From Streptomyces rishiriensis (lineage in GTDB: Bacteria > Actinomycetota > Actinomycetes > Streptomycetales > Streptomycetaceae), in contig NZ_BEWA01000009.1 in the NCBI RefSeq assembly GCF_003112535.1, positions 287,476 through 351,475 of the forward strand: a stretch of 64,000 bases of DNA, read 5' to 3'. The translations under genes and the position numbers were made by a program. The notes beneath the pieces were generated by a model. It made no database searches, was not told the DNA's origin, and worked only from the letters and a program-made list of their open reading frames with translations. Positions 1 to 8,630 of this stretch are shown one piece after another; the first letter of the stretch is position 1, and each line of letters starts with the position of its first letter.

Positions 1-818
1 GCTTCGGCCCGTTCGCTCCCGAGGTCTACCGCGTCCCGGTCGCCTACGGCTACCGCTGGCCCACCGGCGCGCAGAACGCCGGCCGCGAGGCCGCCGCGCA
101 GGCCATCGACCAGATCACCAAGCAGGTCGGCGCGGACAACGTGGCCGCGATCATCATCGAGCCGGTGCTCGGCGAGGGCGGCTTCATCGAGCCGGCCAAG
201 GGCTTCCTGCCGGCCATCAGCCAGTTCGCGTCCGACAACGGCATCGTCTTCGTCGCCGACGAGATCCAGTCGGGCTTCTGCCGCACCGGCCAGTGGTTCG
301 CCTGCGAGGACGAGGGCATCGTCCCGGACCTGATCACCACGGCCAAGGGCATCGCGGGCGGGCTGCCGCTCGCCGCCGTGACCGGCCGCGCCGAGATCAT
401 GGACGCCGCGCACGCGGGCGGCCTGGGCGGCACCTACGGCGGCAACCCGGTCGCCTGCGCGGGCGCGCTCGGCGCGATCGAGACGATGAAGGAGCTCGAC
501 CTCAACGCCCGGGCCAAGCACATCGAGGCCGTCATGAAGGGCCGCCTGACGGCCATGGCCGAGAAGTTCGACGTGATCGGCGACGTCCGCGGGCGCGGCG
601 CGATGATCGCGATCGAGCTGGTCAAGGACCGCACGACGAAGGAGCCGAACGCCGAGGCCACCGCCGCCCTCGCCAAGGCCTGCCACCAGGAGGGCCTGCT
701 GGTCCTGACCTGTGGCACCTACGGCAACGTGCTGCGCTTCCTGCCGCCGCTGGTCATCGGCGACGACCTGCTCGAAGAGGGCCTGGACATCATCGAGCAG
801 GCTTTCGCGCGCATCTGA
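1..818 (+). CDS. gabT: 4-aminobutyrate aminotransferase, 3' part (class III PLP aminotransferase)
   Basis: Partial gene whose 5' end lies before the window. The reading frame is open from base 3 and ends at TGA 816-818. The visible part is the second half of a class III (ornithine/GABA type) PLP-dependent aminotransferase. It contains the VADEIQSGFCRTG block, whose Asp contacts the PLP ring nitrogen, followed by the TTAKGIAGGLPLAAV block with the Schiff-base lysine, then GGTYGGNPVACAGALG. The family moves the amino group of GABA to 2-oxoglutarate, giving succinate semialdehyde. The aldehyde dehydrogenase at 2128 could in principle use that product, but a phosphatase gene lies between them. 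The family is clear; the exact substrate rests on resemblance to actinobacterial GabT. Confidence 0.85.
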   Translation, partial: FGPFAPEVYRVPVAYGYRWPTGAQNAGREAAAQAIDQITKQVGADNVAAIIIEPVLGEGGFIEPAKGFLPAISQFASDNGIVFVADEIQSGFCRTGQWFACEDEGIVPDLITTAKGIAGGLPLAAVTGRAEIMDAAHAGGLGGTYGGNPVACAGALGAIETMKELDLNARAKHIEAVMKGRLTAMAEKFDVIGDVRGRGAMIAIELVKDRTTKEPNAEATAALAKACHQEGLLVLTCGTYGNVLRFLPPLVIGDDLLEEGLDIIEQAFARI

Positions 819-1310
819 GCAGGGCCCTCGCACACCTGCCTCCCAGCGCCCGCAGAGGGTGTGAAGAACGTGTGCGAGGAGGATGGCGGGACGGGATACG
901 GGCTGTCGTACGGCCTGCCGCTGCCGTAGGTTCTACCCAGATGAGAGATACACCCCGTCCACAGGGGACTGTGGACGGACGCCGGGCCGGGGCCTCCCCA
1001 GCTTCGACCTGGTCGTGCCCTCGCGCACACAACGGGAGCTTCCGGCTTCGGAAATCTCCACACCGATCGGACGGTCGTCCGCCCCAAACCCCCCGGGGCG
1101 GCCGACGATCCGGTCCGGACGGCCACCCCGGAACCACCCCCCCTGTTCCGGGGTGGCCGACCTCCTTCTCTGGTGCAGACCACGAAAGCGGACCCCGGAC
1201 ACTGATCCGGGGTCCTTTTCGGTGGCGCCCCTCTTTCGTTCCGGAACGCTTTCGGCCCGTCGTCCTCGCAGGCTCTCCGCCGGCCGGCCGCTGCTGACAA
1301 GCTGGGGCCC
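819..1310. other. Intergenic region after gabT with two hairpins
   Basis: About 490 bases with no credible gene. The overlapping open frames are GC-bias shadows without a ribosome-binding site. Two structures stand out: a 10-bp stem with a GGGA loop at 955-978, and a U-tailed hairpin at 1190-1219, listed separately. No clear promoter is visible for the following phosphatase gene, which starts at 1311 close to the end of the region. Confidence 0.5.
1190..1219 (+). terminator. Rho-independent-type terminator
   Basis: A 10-bp perfect stem (GGACCCCGGA with TCCGGGGTCC) and a 6-base loop, followed directly by TTTT at 1216-1219. This is a textbook intrinsic terminator shape and probably ends transcription arriving from gabT. 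Confidence 0.7.
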
Positions 1311-2105
1311 ATGCCGTCCCGCCCGAGCCGCGCTCTCCTCGGCCTCCTGCCGCCCGCCGTCCTCTTCGCGCTGATCACCTGGCAGGTGGCCGCCGCCGGG
1401 CCGCTCCTGGGCCCGGACGAGCGCCTCAGCCACGCCCTGGTCCACCCCGGCCGTTCCGGTGAGCTGCTGGCCGACCTGGGGAACGTGCAGGTCGCGCTGC
1501 CGGTCCTGGTGCTGGTCGCGGCCTGGACGGCGTGGCGCGGCAGAGGCGCGGGTGACGCGCGGTGGTGGGTCCCGCCCGTCGCCGCCCTGTGTCCGATGGC
1601 GCTGGTGCCGCTGATCGTCGTCCCCCTGAAGGAGTGGACCGACCGGCCCGGCACCCCCGCCGTGCCGCCGGCCACCGGGTACTACCCCTCCGGACACACG
1701 GCGACGGCGGCCGTCGCCTACGGCTGCGCGGTGCTGGTCCTGCTGCCGTGGCTGCGTACGGCGCTCGCCCGCCGGGCGGCCGTCGCCACGGGCGCGCTCC
1801 TCGTCCTGGCCGTCTCCTACGGGCTGGTCCGCCGGGGCTACCACTGGCCGCTGGACGTCGTGGCGAGCTGGTGCCTGAGCGCGGTGCTGCTCGGCGCGCT
1901 GCGGCTCTTCCTGGAGCGGGAGCGGGAGCGGGAAAGGGAGCGTGACCAGGAAGGGGACCGGGGGAGCGGGAGGAGGCCCGGCACGGGAGCGGGGCGACCG
2001 TGCCAAACCGGCGCACACCCGCCGTCCACCCGTACGACTCGGACAAGCGCTCCGTCGGCGTCCCACCCCTACCGTGGAGCACGCACACCACAGGACACTC
2101 CCTAA
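1311..2105 (+). CDS. PAP2-family membrane phosphatase
   Basis: 264-residue integral membrane protein of the type 2 phosphatidic acid phosphatase superfamily. The conserved phosphatase motifs are visible in order: KEWTDRP (motif C1), then YPSGHTA with the C2 Ser-Gly-His, then YHWPLDVVASW with the C3 histidine. Hydrophobic segments surround them. Family members remove phosphate from lipids such as phosphatidic acid or undecaprenyl pyrophosphate; the substrate here cannot be told. The C-terminal tail is odd: five Glu-Arg pairs encoded by a GAGCGG-type hexanucleotide repeat near 1915-1943, then about 50 residues of low-complexity sequence. ATG at 1311 is the first plausible start. The stop lies 22 bases before the aldehyde dehydrogenase start. 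Confidence 0.8.
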   Translation: MPSRPSRALLGLLPPAVLFALITWQVAAAGPLLGPDERLSHALVHPGRSGELLADLGNVQVALPVLVLVAAWTAWRGRGAGDARWWVPPVAALCPMALVPLIVVPLKEWTDRPGTPAVPPATGYYPSGHTATAAVAYGCAVLVLLPWLRTALARRAAVATGALLVLAVSYGLVRRGYHWPLDVVASWCLSAVLLGALRLFLERERERERERDQEGDRGSGRRPGTGAGRPCQTGAHPPSTRTTRTSAPSASHPYRGARTPQDTP

Positions 2106-2127
2106 GCGGAAGGGCCGGGACTCCGAT

Positions 2128-3573
2128 ATGACTTCCCTCCACGCCTTCTGGCTCGCCGGCCGCCAGGCCACCGGCGAGGACGGCTTCGACGTCACCTCCC
2201 CCTGGGACGGCCGCCTCGTCGCCCGGGTCGGCGTGCCGACGGACGACCAGGTCGAGGAGGCCGTGGCCGCCGCGTACGCCGTGCGGGACGAGTTCGCCGC
2301 CACCCCGGCCCATGTGCGCGCCGCCGCCCTCGACCACGTCAGCAGGCGGCTCGTCGAGCGCACCGAGGAGATCGCCCAGCTGATCTCCGCGGAGAACGGC
2401 AAGCCCATCAAGTGGGCCCGGGGCGAGGTGGGCCGCGCCGTGTCGGTCTTCCGGTTCGCCGCCGAGGAGGCCCGGCGTTTCAACGGCGGAGAGGCCCAGC
2501 GCCTGGACACCGACCTCGGCGGTCAGGGGCGGCTCGCCCTCACCCGGCGCTTCCCCAAGGGCGTCGTGCTCGGCATCGCGCCGTTCAACTTCCCGCTGAA
2601 CCTGTGCGCCCACAAGGTCGCCCCGGCGATCGCGGCCGGCGTGCCGATCATCCTCAAGCCCGCCCCGGCGACCCCGCTGTCCGGTCTGATCCTCGGCGAC
2701 CTGCTCGCCGAGACGGACCTGCCGGCCGGCTCCTGGTCGATCCTGCCGGTCGCCAACGACCGCATGCCCGCCCTCGTCCAGGACGAGCGGCTGCCGGTCA
2801 TCTCCTTCACGGGCTCCGAGCAGGTCGGTTACGCGATCATGGACTCGGTGCCGCGCAAGCACTGCACCCTGGAGCTGGGCGGCAACGGCGCGGCCGTGGT
2901 CCTCGCGGACTACGCCGCCGACGCCGACCTCGACTGGGCCGCCGCCCGCATCGCGACCTTCTCCAACTACCAGGGCGGCCAGTCCTGCATCTCGGTGCAG
3001 CGGGTCGTCGCGGACGCCGCCGTGTACGACCGGCTGCTGCCGCGCATCGTCGCCGCCGTCGAGGCCCAGGTCACCGGCGACCCCTCCGACGACGCCACGG
3101 ACGTCGGCCCGCTGGTCAGCGAGGCCGCGGCCGAGCGCGTCGAGGCCTGGGTGGACGAGGCCGTCGCCGCGGGCGCGAAGCTCCTCGCCGGCGGCAAGCG
3201 CGACGGCGCCTCCTACGCGCCGACCGTTCTCACCGACGTCCCGTCGGACACCACGATCGCCCGCGAGGAGGTCTTCGGACCGGTGCTCACGGTGCAGCGG
3301 GTGAACGGCGAGGCCGAGGCCTTCGCGGCCGTCAACTCCTCCAAGTACGGCCTCCAGGCGGGCGTGTTCACCCACGACCTCCAGGTCGCCTTCCGCGCCC
3401 ACCGCGCGCTGGAGGTCGGCGGCGTGGTCGTCGGCGACGTGCCCTCGTACCGCGCCGACCAGATGCCGTACGGCGGCGCCAAGCAGTCCGGGGTGGGCCG
3501 CGAGGGCGTGAAGTTCGCGATGGACGACTACACCTACGAGCGGGTGCTGGTCCTGACGGGCCTCGCGCTCTAG
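2128..3573 (+). CDS. Aldehyde dehydrogenase (NAD(P)+-dependent)
   Basis: 481-residue member of the aldehyde dehydrogenase superfamily, oxidising an aldehyde to the acid. Catalytic Cys is at about residue 287 in GGQSCISVQR and the general-base Glu at about 249 in LELGGNGAAVV. The cofactor-site segment APFNFPLNL and the C-terminal GGAKQSGVGREG block are also present, so the enzyme looks intact. An open frame runs back to 1942, but ATG 2128 is chosen because the upstream part would overlap the phosphatase gene, the family begins about here, and a purine-rich AAGCGGAAGGG lies before it. The substrate is unknown; succinate semialdehyde is possible given the nearby gabT. The gene ends at a strong bidirectional terminator facing GH3. 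Confidence 0.88.
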   Translation: MTSLHAFWLAGRQATGEDGFDVTSPWDGRLVARVGVPTDDQVEEAVAAAYAVRDEFAATPAHVRAAALDHVSRRLVERTEEIAQLISAENGKPIKWARGEVGRAVSVFRFAAEEARRFNGGEAQRLDTDLGGQGRLALTRRFPKGVVLGIAPFNFPLNLCAHKVAPAIAAGVPIILKPAPATPLSGLILGDLLAETDLPAGSWSILPVANDRMPALVQDERLPVISFTGSEQVGYAIMDSVPRKHCTLELGGNGAAVVLADYAADADLDWAAARIATFSNYQGGQSCISVQRVVADAAVYDRLLPRIVAAVEAQVTGDPSDDATDVGPLVSEAAAERVEAWVDEAVAAGAKLLAGGKRDGASYAPTVLTDVPSDTTIAREEVFGPVLTVQRVNGEAEAFAAVNSSKYGLQAGVFTHDLQVAFRAHRALEVGGVVVGDVPSYRADQMPYGGAKQSGVGREGVKFAMDDYTYERVLVLTGLAL

Positions 3574-3618
3574 GCCACGGCACTCCCGTACGTGGGAACC
3601 GTTTTCATATAGCCTGCC

Positions 3619-3662
3619 CGAAGGGGCCCGGCGCCGATGACTTCCGGCGCCGGGCCCCTTCG
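3619..3662. terminator. Bidirectional terminator between convergent ALDH and GH3 genes
   Basis: Perfect 17-bp inverted repeat (arms 3619-3635 and 3646-3662) with a 10-base loop, very GC-rich. It sits between the converging aldehyde dehydrogenase and GH3 genes and can serve both strands. Confidence 0.8.
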
Positions 3663-3681
3663 CGTCGGCCCCCGCGGACCC

Positions 3682-6540
3682 TCAGCCGTGGAAGGCGACG
3701 TGCGCGAGCCGCAGCGGGCCGCGCAGTTGGATGTGCAGATCGCGCACGCCGTCGGCGGCGAACGCGGCCTCGACGCGGACGTAGTCGTACGGACCCGCCG
3801 TGGGCGTGCCGAGGGTGAGCACGGTCGGCGCGCCGCCGTCGGACGACAGCCCGACCGTGCCCCGCCCGGCCACCGTGAGCGTCACGCCGGTCGTGCCGGC
3901 TGCGAAGTCGCAGGCCCGGTAGACCAGTTCGGCCGTCCCGCCCGCGACCGGCGTCACCGCGTCGCCGGACGTCTTCGTGCGGTCGACGATGTCGCAGCCG
4001 CTCTGCTCGTCGAAGTCGACGGCCGCCAGGCCGCCGTCCAAGACCTCGCGCGGGCTCGGCGGCTCGCCTTCGAGCGTGACGGTCCCGCGCAGCCGGACGT
4101 CCGCGCTGGACGCGCCGACCAGGAGGTCGTAGGGGCCGGACTCCAGCCGCCACCGGCCGTGCGCCACGTCCCAGAACGCGAAAGCGGACAGCGGGACCTC
4201 GAAGGACAGCTCCGTCCGCTCGCCGGGCGCGAGCCGCACCCGGCGGTGGCCGAGCAGCTCGCGGCGCGGTCGGACCACCGACGGCTCGACGGCGCGGGTG
4301 TAGAGCTGGGCCACCTCGTCGGCGCTCACCCCGCCGGTGTTGGCGACGGTGAACGCCACGTGCACCGAGCCGCCCTCGACGCGCACCGCCAGGTCGGCGT
4401 AGGAGAACGACGCGTACGACAGGCCGTGCCCGAACGGGAAGAGCGGAGCGCCCTCGAAGTACAGGTACGTCTGACGGGCGCCGATCACGTCGTAGTCGAG
4501 CAGGTCGGGCAGGTCGGCGTCGTCGGCGTACCAGGTCTGGGGCAGGCGGCCGGCGGGGGAGACGTCGCCGGCGAGGACCCGCGCCAGGGCGTCGCCCGCG
4601 GCCTGGCCGCCGTGCGCGGTCCACAGCGCCGCGGACAGCGGTCCCGGCTCGAACGCGTACGGGTACGCCGACACCAGGACCAGCACCGTGCGCCGGTTCG
4701 CCGCCCGGGCGGCCGCCAGCAACCGCTCCTGGTGGGCCGGCAGCCGCAGCGTCGTGCGGTCCTCGGTCTCGCGCCCGTTGATGTGCGGGTCGTTGCCCGC
4801 CACCACCACGACCACGTCGGCCCCGGCCGCCGCCCGCGCCACGGCGTCCTCGCCCCTCTCGACGAGGACGAGCTCGAAGACCTCGGGATCCGCCCCCGCG
4901 ACGGCCTCGGGATCCGCCCCGGCAACCTGCACGCCGTCGGCGGCGACACAGACGTGTCGACCCGTGCCCACATGCAGCAGGAGGTGACCGTTTCCGTGCG
5001 GTTCGAGGCGGAACGTCTCCTGGACGATCCAGCCGCCGGGCTGGTCGGCGGAGGCGCGCAGCCGGCCGTCCTCGGCCACCGAGAGATAGCGGCCGTCGGG
5101 GGCGCGCAGCGTGAGCACGCCCTCGCCCCATTCGACGAGCGCGAGCTCCGTGCCGACGGCGTCCGTGGTCAGCGGCGGGAGGTCGGTGCGGCCGGCCAGG
5201 AGCGCCGGGTCGAGCGCCCCCTCGGCGCCGCGCGCCCCGGCCGCGGCCCCGGGGGCGTCGGGGACCTTCAGGAACGTTCCGGCGGAGGTCCGCAACAGCA
5301 CCCGGTCCACGCCCTCGGCGAACTCGACCCGCTCGGCGCCGAACCGCTCGTACAGCCCTTCCAGCGGAGTGGAGCGGTGGATCAGCGTGCCGCTGTACCA
5401 GTCGAGCTTGCACTCGTCGGCGAGCAGGCCGACCACCGCGATCCGGGCGCCGGCGGCCAGCGGCAGCACGCCGTCGTTGCGCAGCAGGACGATCGCCCGC
5501 TCGGCGGCCTCCCGGGCGAGGGCGCGATGGGCCGGGCTGTCGAACTCGCCGGCGCCCGCGTGCGGGTCGTGGTGCGGGTCGAACTCGCCCAGCCGGAAGC
5601 GGACCGACAGCTGGCGGCGGACCGCCGCGTCCACGTCCGCCTCCGTCAGCAGGCCCTGCTCCAGGGCCCCCTGGACCCGGGCGACGATCTTCGAGCCGTC
5701 CGTGCCGTGGTCGGTGAAGCTGTCCACGCCGGCGACGAGCGCGGCCGCCGTCGCCTCCTCGTGGGTGTCGAAGTAGTGCTCGGAGTCCACCAGGTTGGAG
5801 GGCGCGCCCGCGTCCGAGCAGACCAGCAGCTCGTCGTCGGTCCACGCGCGCAGGTGCTCGCGCAGGTACGGCGAGACGTGGTTGGGGCGGCCGTTGACCA
5901 GGTTGTAGGCGGGCATCACCCCGGCCACCGCGCCCGCCCGCACCGTCTCGTGGAAGGCGCGCAGGTCGTACTCGTGCAGCACGCGCGGGCGGACCGACGA
6001 CGACGTGACGTCCCGGCCCGTCTCGTTGTTGTGGGCCAGCCAGTGCTTGAGGACCGGGGCCGTGCGCCAGTACGTGGGGTGATCGCCGCGCAGCCCGCGC
6101 GTGTAGGCGGTGGCGATGGCCGAGGTGAGCTTCGGGTCCTCGGAGTAACCCTCCTCGTTGCGGCCCCACAGAGGGTGGCGCAGCAGGTTGACGGTGGGCG
6201 ACCAGACGTTGAGGCCGACCCGTTCGTCGCGGGCGCGCATCGCCCTGACCTCCCGGGACACCGCCTCGCCGACCCGGCGCACGAGGTCCGTGTCCCAGGT
6301 CGCGGCCAGCCCCACGGCCTGCGGGAACACCGTCGCCGGGCCCATCCACGCGACGCCGTGCAGTGCTTCCTGTCCGGTGCGGAAGGCGGCGATGCCGAGA
6401 CGCTCGACGGCGGGCGCGAACTGGTGCAGGAAGGAGGTCTTCTCCTGCGGCGTCAGACGCGACAGCAGGTCGTCGATGCGCTTCGCGAACGGCAGCCGAG
6501 GGTCGCGGAACGGCGGCGTGTGCGGCGGAGGTGCGGTCAC
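3682..6540 (-). CDS. GH3 beta-glucosidase/beta-xylosidase, cytoplasmic, with inserted beta-trefoil-like domain
   Basis: 952-residue glycoside hydrolase family 3 enzyme. The N-terminal barrel carries the usual KHWLAHNNETGR region and the nucleophile Asp at about residue 243 in VCSDAGAPSN. The second GH3 domain follows, with VVVVAGNDPHINGRETEDR, and a fibronectin III-like segment. Between the two halves, at about residues 390-540, is a fascin/ricin-like insert (LTLRAPDGRYLSVAEDGRL). The last 130 or so residues resemble a CBM6-type sugar-binding fold. There is no signal peptide, so it should act in the cytoplasm. In context it probably removes glucose from the backbone of imported xyloglucan oligosaccharides; beta-xylosidase activity cannot be excluded. 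It is transcribed away from the transporter operon, with its promoter overlapping a LacI-type operator. Confidence 0.85.
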   Translation of the reverse strand: MTAPPPHTPPFRDPRLPFAKRIDDLLSRLTPQEKTSFLHQFAPAVERLGIAAFRTGQEALHGVAWMGPATVFPQAVGLAATWDTDLVRRVGEAVSREVRAMRARDERVGLNVWSPTVNLLRHPLWGRNEEGYSEDPKLTSAIATAYTRGLRGDHPTYWRTAPVLKHWLAHNNETGRDVTSSSVRPRVLHEYDLRAFHETVRAGAVAGVMPAYNLVNGRPNHVSPYLREHLRAWTDDELLVCSDAGAPSNLVDSEHYFDTHEEATAAALVAGVDSFTDHGTDGSKIVARVQGALEQGLLTEADVDAAVRRQLSVRFRLGEFDPHHDPHAGAGEFDSPAHRALAREAAERAIVLLRNDGVLPLAAGARIAVVGLLADECKLDWYSGTLIHRSTPLEGLYERFGAERVEFAEGVDRVLLRTSAGTFLKVPDAPGAAAGARGAEGALDPALLAGRTDLPPLTTDAVGTELALVEWGEGVLTLRAPDGRYLSVAEDGRLRASADQPGGWIVQETFRLEPHGNGHLLLHVGTGRHVCVAADGVQVAGADPEAVAGADPEVFELVLVERGEDAVARAAAGADVVVVVAGNDPHINGRETEDRTTLRLPAHQERLLAAARAANRRTVLVLVSAYPYAFEPGPLSAALWTAHGGQAAGDALARVLAGDVSPAGRLPQTWYADDADLPDLLDYDVIGARQTYLYFEGAPLFPFGHGLSYASFSYADLAVRVEGGSVHVAFTVANTGGVSADEVAQLYTRAVEPSVVRPRRELLGHRRVRLAPGERTELSFEVPLSAFAFWDVAHGRWRLESGPYDLLVGASSADVRLRGTVTLEGEPPSPREVLDGGLAAVDFDEQSGCDIVDRTKTSGDAVTPVAGGTAELVYRACDFAAGTTGVTLTVAGRGTVGLSSDGGAPTVLTLGTPTAGPYDYVRVEAAFAADGVRDLHIQLRGPLRLAHVAFHG

Positions 6541-6577
6541 GGTGGGGATCCCTTTGCACTGGACCGGGAAGGCTCTT

Positions 6578-6591
6578 TCGAAGCGCTTCGA
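6578..6591. promoter_or_regulatory. LacI-type operator 1 (GH3 promoter)
   Basis: Perfect 14-bp palindrome TCGAAGCGCTTCGA, with the central CG step typical of LacI-family sites. It lies 38 bases upstream of the GH3 start codon. The same sequence recurs at 6738 and 22092. Confidence 0.8.
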
Positions 6592-6620
6592 TGCTCATTC
6601 GACGAGAGGGCGGGTGTCAA
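6591..6620 (-). promoter_or_regulatory. Promoter of GH3 gene
   Basis: On the minus strand, a perfect -35 TTGACA (6620-6615) is followed after 18 bases by GAGCAT (6596-6591), a partial -10 match. The operator at 6578-6591 begins at the -10 and covers the expected transcription start, as expected for repression by a LacI-type protein. Confidence 0.55.
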
Positions 6621-6698
6621 GAGAGCCTCACGCTAATTTCAAGCAGGCCATACTCACACGTCGCTCCTGGCACCTCGGAGGAATCTTGGGAGCGGCCC

Positions 6699-6727
6699 TT
6701 GTGCACCCCCGGGTGTTCACTTAACCT
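6699..6727 (+). promoter_or_regulatory. Candidate promoter of transporter operon
   Basis: TTGTGC (6699-6704), a 17-base spacer, and TAACCT (6722-6727), which fits the TAnnnT -10 pattern. The predicted start falls at the edge of the operator at 6738-6751. The -35 is weak, so this is tentative. Confidence 0.3.
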
Positions 6728-6737
6728 CGCAGCAACA

Positions 6738-6751
6738 TCGAAGCGCTTCGA
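6738..6751. promoter_or_regulatory. LacI-type operator 2 (transporter operon)
   Basis: Second perfect copy of TCGAAGCGCTTCGA, 153 bases before the binding-protein start codon. It probably covers the transcription start of the long operon 6905-18129. Confidence 0.8.
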
Positions 6752-6770
6752 CTGAGCTTGACGCCGTGGG

Positions 6771-6810
6771 ACGTGGTCGGTCGTTGTCGGACGTTCTCGG
6801 ACGTCGTCGG
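6771..6810. repeat. Four tandem 10-bp repeats in the transporter leader
   Basis: Consecutive decamers ACGTGGTCGG, TCGTTGTCGG, ACGTTCTCGG and ACGTCGTCGG, with consensus ACGTNGTCGG. A more degenerate copy may precede them at 6761-6770. They lie just downstream of operator 2 and about 95 bases before the first gene. The 10-base period matches one helical turn. Confidence 0.6.
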
Positions 6811-6904
6811 TCGAAGGATCGCTTCAGCCCAGCCAGTTCCACTCGAGACACCGCAGCCGACGGCCCCCGCCGGGTGTCCTGGTGCGCCATGAAGGGTTGA
6901 CGCA

Positions 6905-8605
6905 ATGACGCCGAACGCCGCTTCCCCCTCTTCAGGTCCTTCCGGGCCCAGCCGGAGAAGCTTCCTCGCCTCCACGGCGGTCGCCACCGCAGCGGTGGCG
7001 GGAGGGATGCCGTTGCTGGCCGCCTGCGGCGGCTCGGACAGCGGCTCGCGCGACGGCACCACGTCGGGCAAGGACGCGAAGAAGATCCTCCCGGCGTTCG
7101 TGGCGAGCAACGTGGTGACGCCGGACATCCCGGCCAGGAACGGCTCGGCCATCGGTTTCACCGCCAAGCTCGACCTCGCCACGCTCAAGACCTCCGTGCC
7201 CGAGAAACTCGGCAAGGGCGGCAAGGTCACCGTGATGTCGCCGTTCTGGGGCTCCCCGCCCAAGGCCGACAACGCCTACTACCAGGGGATGAACTCCCTC
7301 ATCGGCGTCGACGTCGCCTGGCAGAACCAGGACGGCAACACCTACGACCAGAAACTCGGCGCGGTCCTCGCCTCCAGCGACGTGCCGGACGTCGTGGTCG
7401 TCCCCGGCTGGAACATGACCGGCCGGATACCCAGCGCGATCATCAGCAAGTTCGCCGACCTCGGCCCCTACCTCTCCGGGGACGCCGTCAAGGAGTACCC
7501 GAACCTCGCCGCGATCCCCACGGACGCCTGGCAGCGGTCCATCTTCGGCGGGAAGCTGCTCGGCCTGCCGCAGCCCTCGCCGTACGTGACCGGCATCGTG
7601 CCGCTGTACCGCAAGGACGTCTTCGACAAGAAGGGGTACACCGTCCCGCGCTCCGCGGACGAGTTCATGGCGCTGGCCAAGGAGATCACCGACGCCAAGG
7701 CCAAGCGGTGGGCCTGCCTGGACATGAAGTGGACCGCCTGGCAGATGTTCGGGGTGCTCTCCGGGAGCGAGAAGCCGCTCGGCTGGAACCTGGTCGACGG
7801 CAAGCTCGTCAACCGCGTCGAGACCGACGAGTACCTGGAAGCGCTGGAGTGGACCCGCAAGCTCTTCGCCGCCGGGGTCGTGCACCCCGACGCCGAGCTG
7901 GGCAAGACGGCCCCCGACCCCGGACCCAAGTTCGCGGCCGGCGAGTTCCTGATCTACGCCAACAACATCAGCCAGTGGTGGGGCCGCACCGCCGAACAGG
8001 CAACCCAGAACCCCGAGTTCAGGATCTGGGGCATGGACGTCTTCGCGCACGACGGCGGCGACCCCCATCTCTGGGCCGAACAGCCCGCCGGCATCTTCGC
8101 CTTCGTCAACAAGAAGGCCTCCGAGTCGGTCATCCGTGACGTGCTGGCCGTCGCCAACGTCACCGCCGCTCCGTACGGCACCAAGGAGTACATGATGACC
8201 AACTACGGTGTGGAGGGCACCCACTACACCGTCAAGGACGGCGTCCCGGTCAAGACCGACAAGGGCAACAACGAGGTGCTGAACGCGTACGTCATGGTCG
8301 CGAGCCCCGCCGCCACCATCGCGCACCCCGACTTCCCCGCGGTCGCCAAGGCGCAGGTCGAGTGGCAGCAGCACGCGGGCGCCTTCACCAAGAAGTCCTC
8401 CTTCTACGGCATGCAGATCACGGAGCCGGCCCGGTACACCAACCTCTCCGACGGCTTCGAGCAGCTCGAGGACGACATCACCCGCGGCCGCAAGAAGATC
8501 AGCGACATGCAGCAGGCCGTCTCCGACTGGAAGAGCAAGGGCGGAGACAAGCTGCGCGACTGGTACAAGAAGCTGCTCGACGACAACGGCACGGCGGCGA
8601 GCTGA
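6905..8605 (+). CDS. ABC transporter sugar-binding lipoprotein (xyloglucan oligosaccharide candidate)
   Basis: 566-residue extracellular solute-binding protein. The N-terminus has a twin-arginine type signal (SRRSFLAS, Arg17-Arg18) ending in the lipobox LLAAC, so Cys41 would carry the lipid anchor. The mature protein resembles the large LplA-like family 1 binding proteins that partner with two permeases. It should capture an oligosaccharide at the outer face of the membrane. The neighbouring GH74, GH12, GH95, GH42 and GH31 genes point to xyloglucan oligosaccharides as ligand, which is inference. It is the first gene of the operon, preceded by a purine-rich GAAGGG, and is followed 25 bases later by a permease gene. 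Confidence 0.85.
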   Translation: MTPNAASPSSGPSGPSRRSFLASTAVATAAVAGGMPLLAACGGSDSGSRDGTTSGKDAKKILPAFVASNVVTPDIPARNGSAIGFTAKLDLATLKTSVPEKLGKGGKVTVMSPFWGSPPKADNAYYQGMNSLIGVDVAWQNQDGNTYDQKLGAVLASSDVPDVVVVPGWNMTGRIPSAIISKFADLGPYLSGDAVKEYPNLAAIPTDAWQRSIFGGKLLGLPQPSPYVTGIVPLYRKDVFDKKGYTVPRSADEFMALAKEITDAKAKRWACLDMKWTAWQMFGVLSGSEKPLGWNLVDGKLVNRVETDEYLEALEWTRKLFAAGVVHPDAELGKTAPDPGPKFAAGEFLIYANNISQWWGRTAEQATQNPEFRIWGMDVFAHDGGDPHLWAEQPAGIFAFVNKKASESVIRDVLAVANVTAAPYGTKEYMMTNYGVEGTHYTVKDGVPVKTDKGNNEVLNAYVMVASPAATIAHPDFPAVAKAQVEWQQHAGAFTKKSSFYGMQITEPARYTNLSDGFEQLEDDITRGRKKISDMQQAVSDWKSKGGDKLRDWYKKLLDDNGTAAS

Positions 8606-8630
8606 CCGGCGGCGAGGCGAGGAGAACGCC

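Larger units (their letters stand above)
6541..6904. promoter_or_regulatory. Divergent regulatory region between GH3 and the transporter operon
   Basis: 364 bases without a gene, separating the GH3 gene from the ABC transporter operon. It holds two perfect TCGAAGCGCTTCGA operators (6578-6591 and 6738-6751), a good promoter for GH3, a weaker candidate promoter for the transporter, and four tandem 10-base repeats at 6771-6810. Confidence 0.75.

Noticed and set aside
933..2510. Long minus-strand frames across 719-3402
   Set aside because: They lie opposite the PAP2 and aldehyde dehydrogenase genes and have no start signal or domain. Typical high-GC artefacts.
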